From JAJXYP01 sp035541855 (lineage in GTDB: Bacteria > Patescibacteriota > Minisyncoccia > UBA6257 > 2-01-FULL-56-20), in the NCBI GenBank assembly GCA_035541855.1, contig DATKMM010000032.1:1-6955 (forward strand): 6,955 bases of DNA, given 5' to 3'. The translations under genes and the position numbers were made by a program. The notes under the pieces were generated by a model that worked only from the letters and a program-made list of their open reading frames with translations, was not told the origin of the DNA and did not search any database. How positions within the stretch are numbered: the first letter of the stretch is position 1; each line of letters starts with the position of its first letter. Shown here in pieces: positions 5,623 through 6,955 of this stretch.

Positions 5623-6348
5623 TCACTGCTGCAATTGCTGGACGCCGATGGCTTTGACGGTGCTGGTGCCGCTGATATCACCGAAAACGACCACTAATTC
5701 GCCCGGCCTGAACACCGCCTGCGGGCTGGCGCCGAACGGGATATTGGTATCCGGCCCGACGAGGACCGTAAGGACCCTGCCCGAACTGTCGAGCAGCACG
5801 AAACCGTCGGCGGTAGCGATGACGATCTCGCCGCGATGGATGTTTTCCGGACCGAGCACGCCGATGCCGGGATAGTACGAACCGATGAACGGTATGTCCT
5901 GCGGCACGGATGACGCGAAAAACAGGCCGTAGAGCGAGGTTTGGACGAAGACGAAACAAACGGCGGTCACGAGGAAAATAACGGCGAACACCGAGTAAAG
6001 CAGCGGCCACTGATAGCCGAACTGGTAGCGGCGCGCGAGGATCGCCAGGACAACCACGAAACCCAGCGAAAGCAGGATCAGCACCCACGGCAGCGCGTTG
6101 AAAAGCGCATACCAACCCGCAAGCCCGAAGACCGGCACGAACCAGGCGCCATCCTGGTGGAGGACAAAAATGACGAAACTCGCCAAAAACACCGCCATAA
6201 GCAGGATGATGACGATCGCCATGACCGCCAGGATATCCCGCAGGCGGAAATACCATCGCGAGCGCATCTTCACGTTCCCTTCTTTGATGGTCGCGAGGAC
6301 CTGTTCCCCGAGCGGCCGCTGTTCCGGCTGGTTATCCATGGTTTCCAT
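5623..6348 (-). CDS. Sigma-factor-linked membrane protein, putative anti-sigma factor
   Basis: A 241-residue protein in the cytoplasmic membrane. Residues 1-37 are cytoplasmic and basic near the membrane (RSRWYFRLR). Strong helices lie at about 38-63, 86-105 and 114-137, with a weaker hydrophobic stretch at 69-84. Positive charges at 28-37 and 106-107 fit an N-in topology with the C-terminal domain outside. That domain (about 165-241) is beta-rich, with TVLVGPDTNIPFG then GELVVVFGDISG, resembling DUF5666-like OB-type domains. I recall similar proteins (GNVKMRSRWYF start, PW and LLYS motifs) next to sigma factors in Patescibacteria. It starts six bases after the ECF sigma stop, so the two are almost certainly cotranscribed. 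From this position I infer that the N-terminal tail may bind the sigma factor, but no known anti-sigma domain such as a zinc-binding ASD is visible. ATG 6348 has GGGGA at a wide spacing; ATG 6339 is an alternative. Confidence 0.75.
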   Translation of the reverse strand: METMDNQPEQRPLGEQVLATIKEGNVKMRSRWYFRLRDILAVMAIVIILLMAVFLASFVIFVLHQDGAWFVPVFGLAGWYALFNALPWVLILLSLGFVVVLAILARRYQFGYQWPLLYSVFAVIFLVTAVCFVFVQTSLYGLFFASSVPQDIPFIGSYYPGIGVLGPENIHRGEIVIATADGFVLLDSSGRVLTVLVGPDTNIPFGASPQAVFRPGELVVVFGDISGTSTVKAIGVQQLQQ

Positions 6349-6354
6349 GATATT

Positions 6355-6918
6355 TTAATCCCCTTCCACCCGCTTGACCAATTGCCGCAGGAGCGTTTTC
6401 CCGCGCTGGAGCCGCACGCCGACCGTCGATACCGGGATATGGAGGACTTCCGCGATTTCTTTATAGTTCATGTCCTCTAAGTAATACAAAACCAGCGGCT
6501 CGCGGTACTTCGGTCCGAGCTTTTCCAGCGAACCGTCGAGCACCTCCCTGATCTCGCGGCGGCTCGTCGCGTCGTCAGCGGTTTCCCTGGCGACCGGATG
6601 CGGAAAAAGCACGTCGACATAAAACAGCGAAATGTTGTTCCGGTCCTTCTTTTTCTTCTTGAGCGCGTTGATGAACTCGTTGTGGGCGATGCGGTACAGC
6701 CACGGCGAAAATCTCCGGCTGGCATCGAAGCTGCGGATGTTCACATACGCTTTTATGAAAATTTCCTGCAGGAGGTCGTCCGCGTCATCCGGAGCGAAAA
6801 GGAAACGCTTCGCGTAACGGGACATTTTCGCCTCGTAACGCTCGACCAGGATACGGAAGGATTCCATATCGCCTTTCTGCACCTCGACCGCGACCTCCTC
6901 GTCGGTTCGCTCGGGCAT
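6355..6918 (-). CDS. RNA polymerase sigma factor, ECF-like sigma-70 family
   Basis: A 187-residue two-domain sigma factor. Region 2 spans about residues 22-90, with DDADDLLQEIFIKAY (44-58) as the core-binding helix, RSF(D) and SPWLYRIAHNEFINALKKKKK as the -10 recognition part. A linker follows, then region 4 at about 128-182, with YREPLVLYYLEDMNYKEIAE (138-157) and the helix-turn-helix VSTVGVRLQRGKTLLRQL (163-180) for -35 contact. Regions 1.1 and 3 are absent, as in ECF factors. It should redirect RNA polymerase to a dedicated regulon, not identifiable here. ATG 6918 is the first possible start, since an in-frame TAG lies just upstream at about 6934-6936. No Shine-Dalgarno site is seen. The membrane-protein gene follows six bases after the TAA, the usual sigma then anti-sigma order. 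No obvious autoregulatory promoter is visible in the 37 bases left before the window ends. Confidence 0.95.
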   Translation of the reverse strand: MPERTDEEVAVEVQKGDMESFRILVERYEAKMSRYAKRFLFAPDDADDLLQEIFIKAYVNIRSFDASRRFSPWLYRIAHNEFINALKKKKKDRNNISLFYVDVLFPHPVARETADDATSRREIREVLDGSLEKLGPKYREPLVLYYLEDMNYKEIAEVLHIPVSTVGVRLQRGKTLLRQLVKRVEGD

Positions 6919-6955
6919 AGCATAGCTTACTAACTATTACGACCACCGGCGGCCT

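Noticed and set aside
5322..5657. A 111-codon plus-strand frame in the spacer
   Set aside because: It is rich in Phe, Cys and Trp with no helix or domain pattern, has no ribosome binding site, and runs into the 3' end of the opposite gene.
5391..5681. A minus-strand frame of up to 96 codons with Lys/Ala/Glu-rich C-terminal half
   Set aside because: It overlaps the end of the membrane-protein gene out of frame, has no recognised family, and its internal starts lack good ribosome binding sites. It is kept only as a note in the spacer entry.
5678..6256. A 192-codon minus-strand frame within the membrane-protein gene
   Set aside because: It is an alternate frame of a gene with coherent helices and topology, and its translation is Arg/Pro/Gly-rich, as expected of a shadow in GC-rich DNA.
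1..6955. CRISPR arrays, insertion sequences and rRNA genes
   Set aside because: No regularly spaced repeats, transposase motifs, terminal inverted repeats or rRNA-like conserved stretches were seen on either strand.

Overview
The window looks like a chromosomal segment from a Patescibacteria (CPR) genome, most likely Parcubacteria-type. The evidence is the style of several proteins rather than a marker phylogeny: a short four-cysteine bL28, an Hsp20 with the YQECYWGxFxRSIILP core, a membrane protein paired with an ECF sigma factor in the form I recall from that group, a tRNA without encoded CCA, and few Shine-Dalgarno sites. TAA, TAG and TGA all act as stops, so there is no sign of UGA recoding. 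Most genes are GC-rich (about 65-70% in hand-counted lines). The left-edge endonuclease gene (129 of the first 300 bases are G or C, 43%), parts of the kinase gene (38-50% in sampled lines) and part of the 5.2-5.6 kb gap are much poorer in GC and look like accessory DNA.

Layout, left to right. At 1-543 (minus) is a two-motif LAGLIDADG homing endonuclease whose C-terminus runs off the left edge. Divergent from it, at about 606-1301 (plus), is a PrsW-family membrane protease, followed after 24 bases by an Hsp20 chaperone (1326-1853) and then, behind its own candidate promoter, ribosomal protein bL28 (1921-2136). A kinase-fold protein of unknown role (2133-3422, minus) meets bL28 tail to tail with overlapping stop codons. 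A tRNA-Pro(GGG) lies at 3555-3625 (plus) with a candidate promoter. It converges on the HD-type CCA-adding tRNA nucleotidyltransferase (3630-5099, minus), only four bases away. A strong hairpin sits at 5153-5195, then a stretch of about 430 bases with no convincing gene. The right end holds a two-gene minus-strand operon: an ECF-like sigma factor (6355-6918) and a membrane protein with a predicted extracytoplasmic beta-rich domain (5623-6348).

Functional links. The CCA-adding enzyme would complete the 3' end of the neighbouring tRNA-Pro, which does not encode CCA. PrsW with Hsp20 suggests envelope and protein-quality stress. The sigma factor with its membrane partner suggests a sigma/anti-sigma signalling pair, and the presence of a PrsW protease, which in Bacillus subtilis cleaves an anti-sigma factor, in the same window raises an untested connection. 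The kinase and the sigma-linked membrane protein are the least characterised products here.
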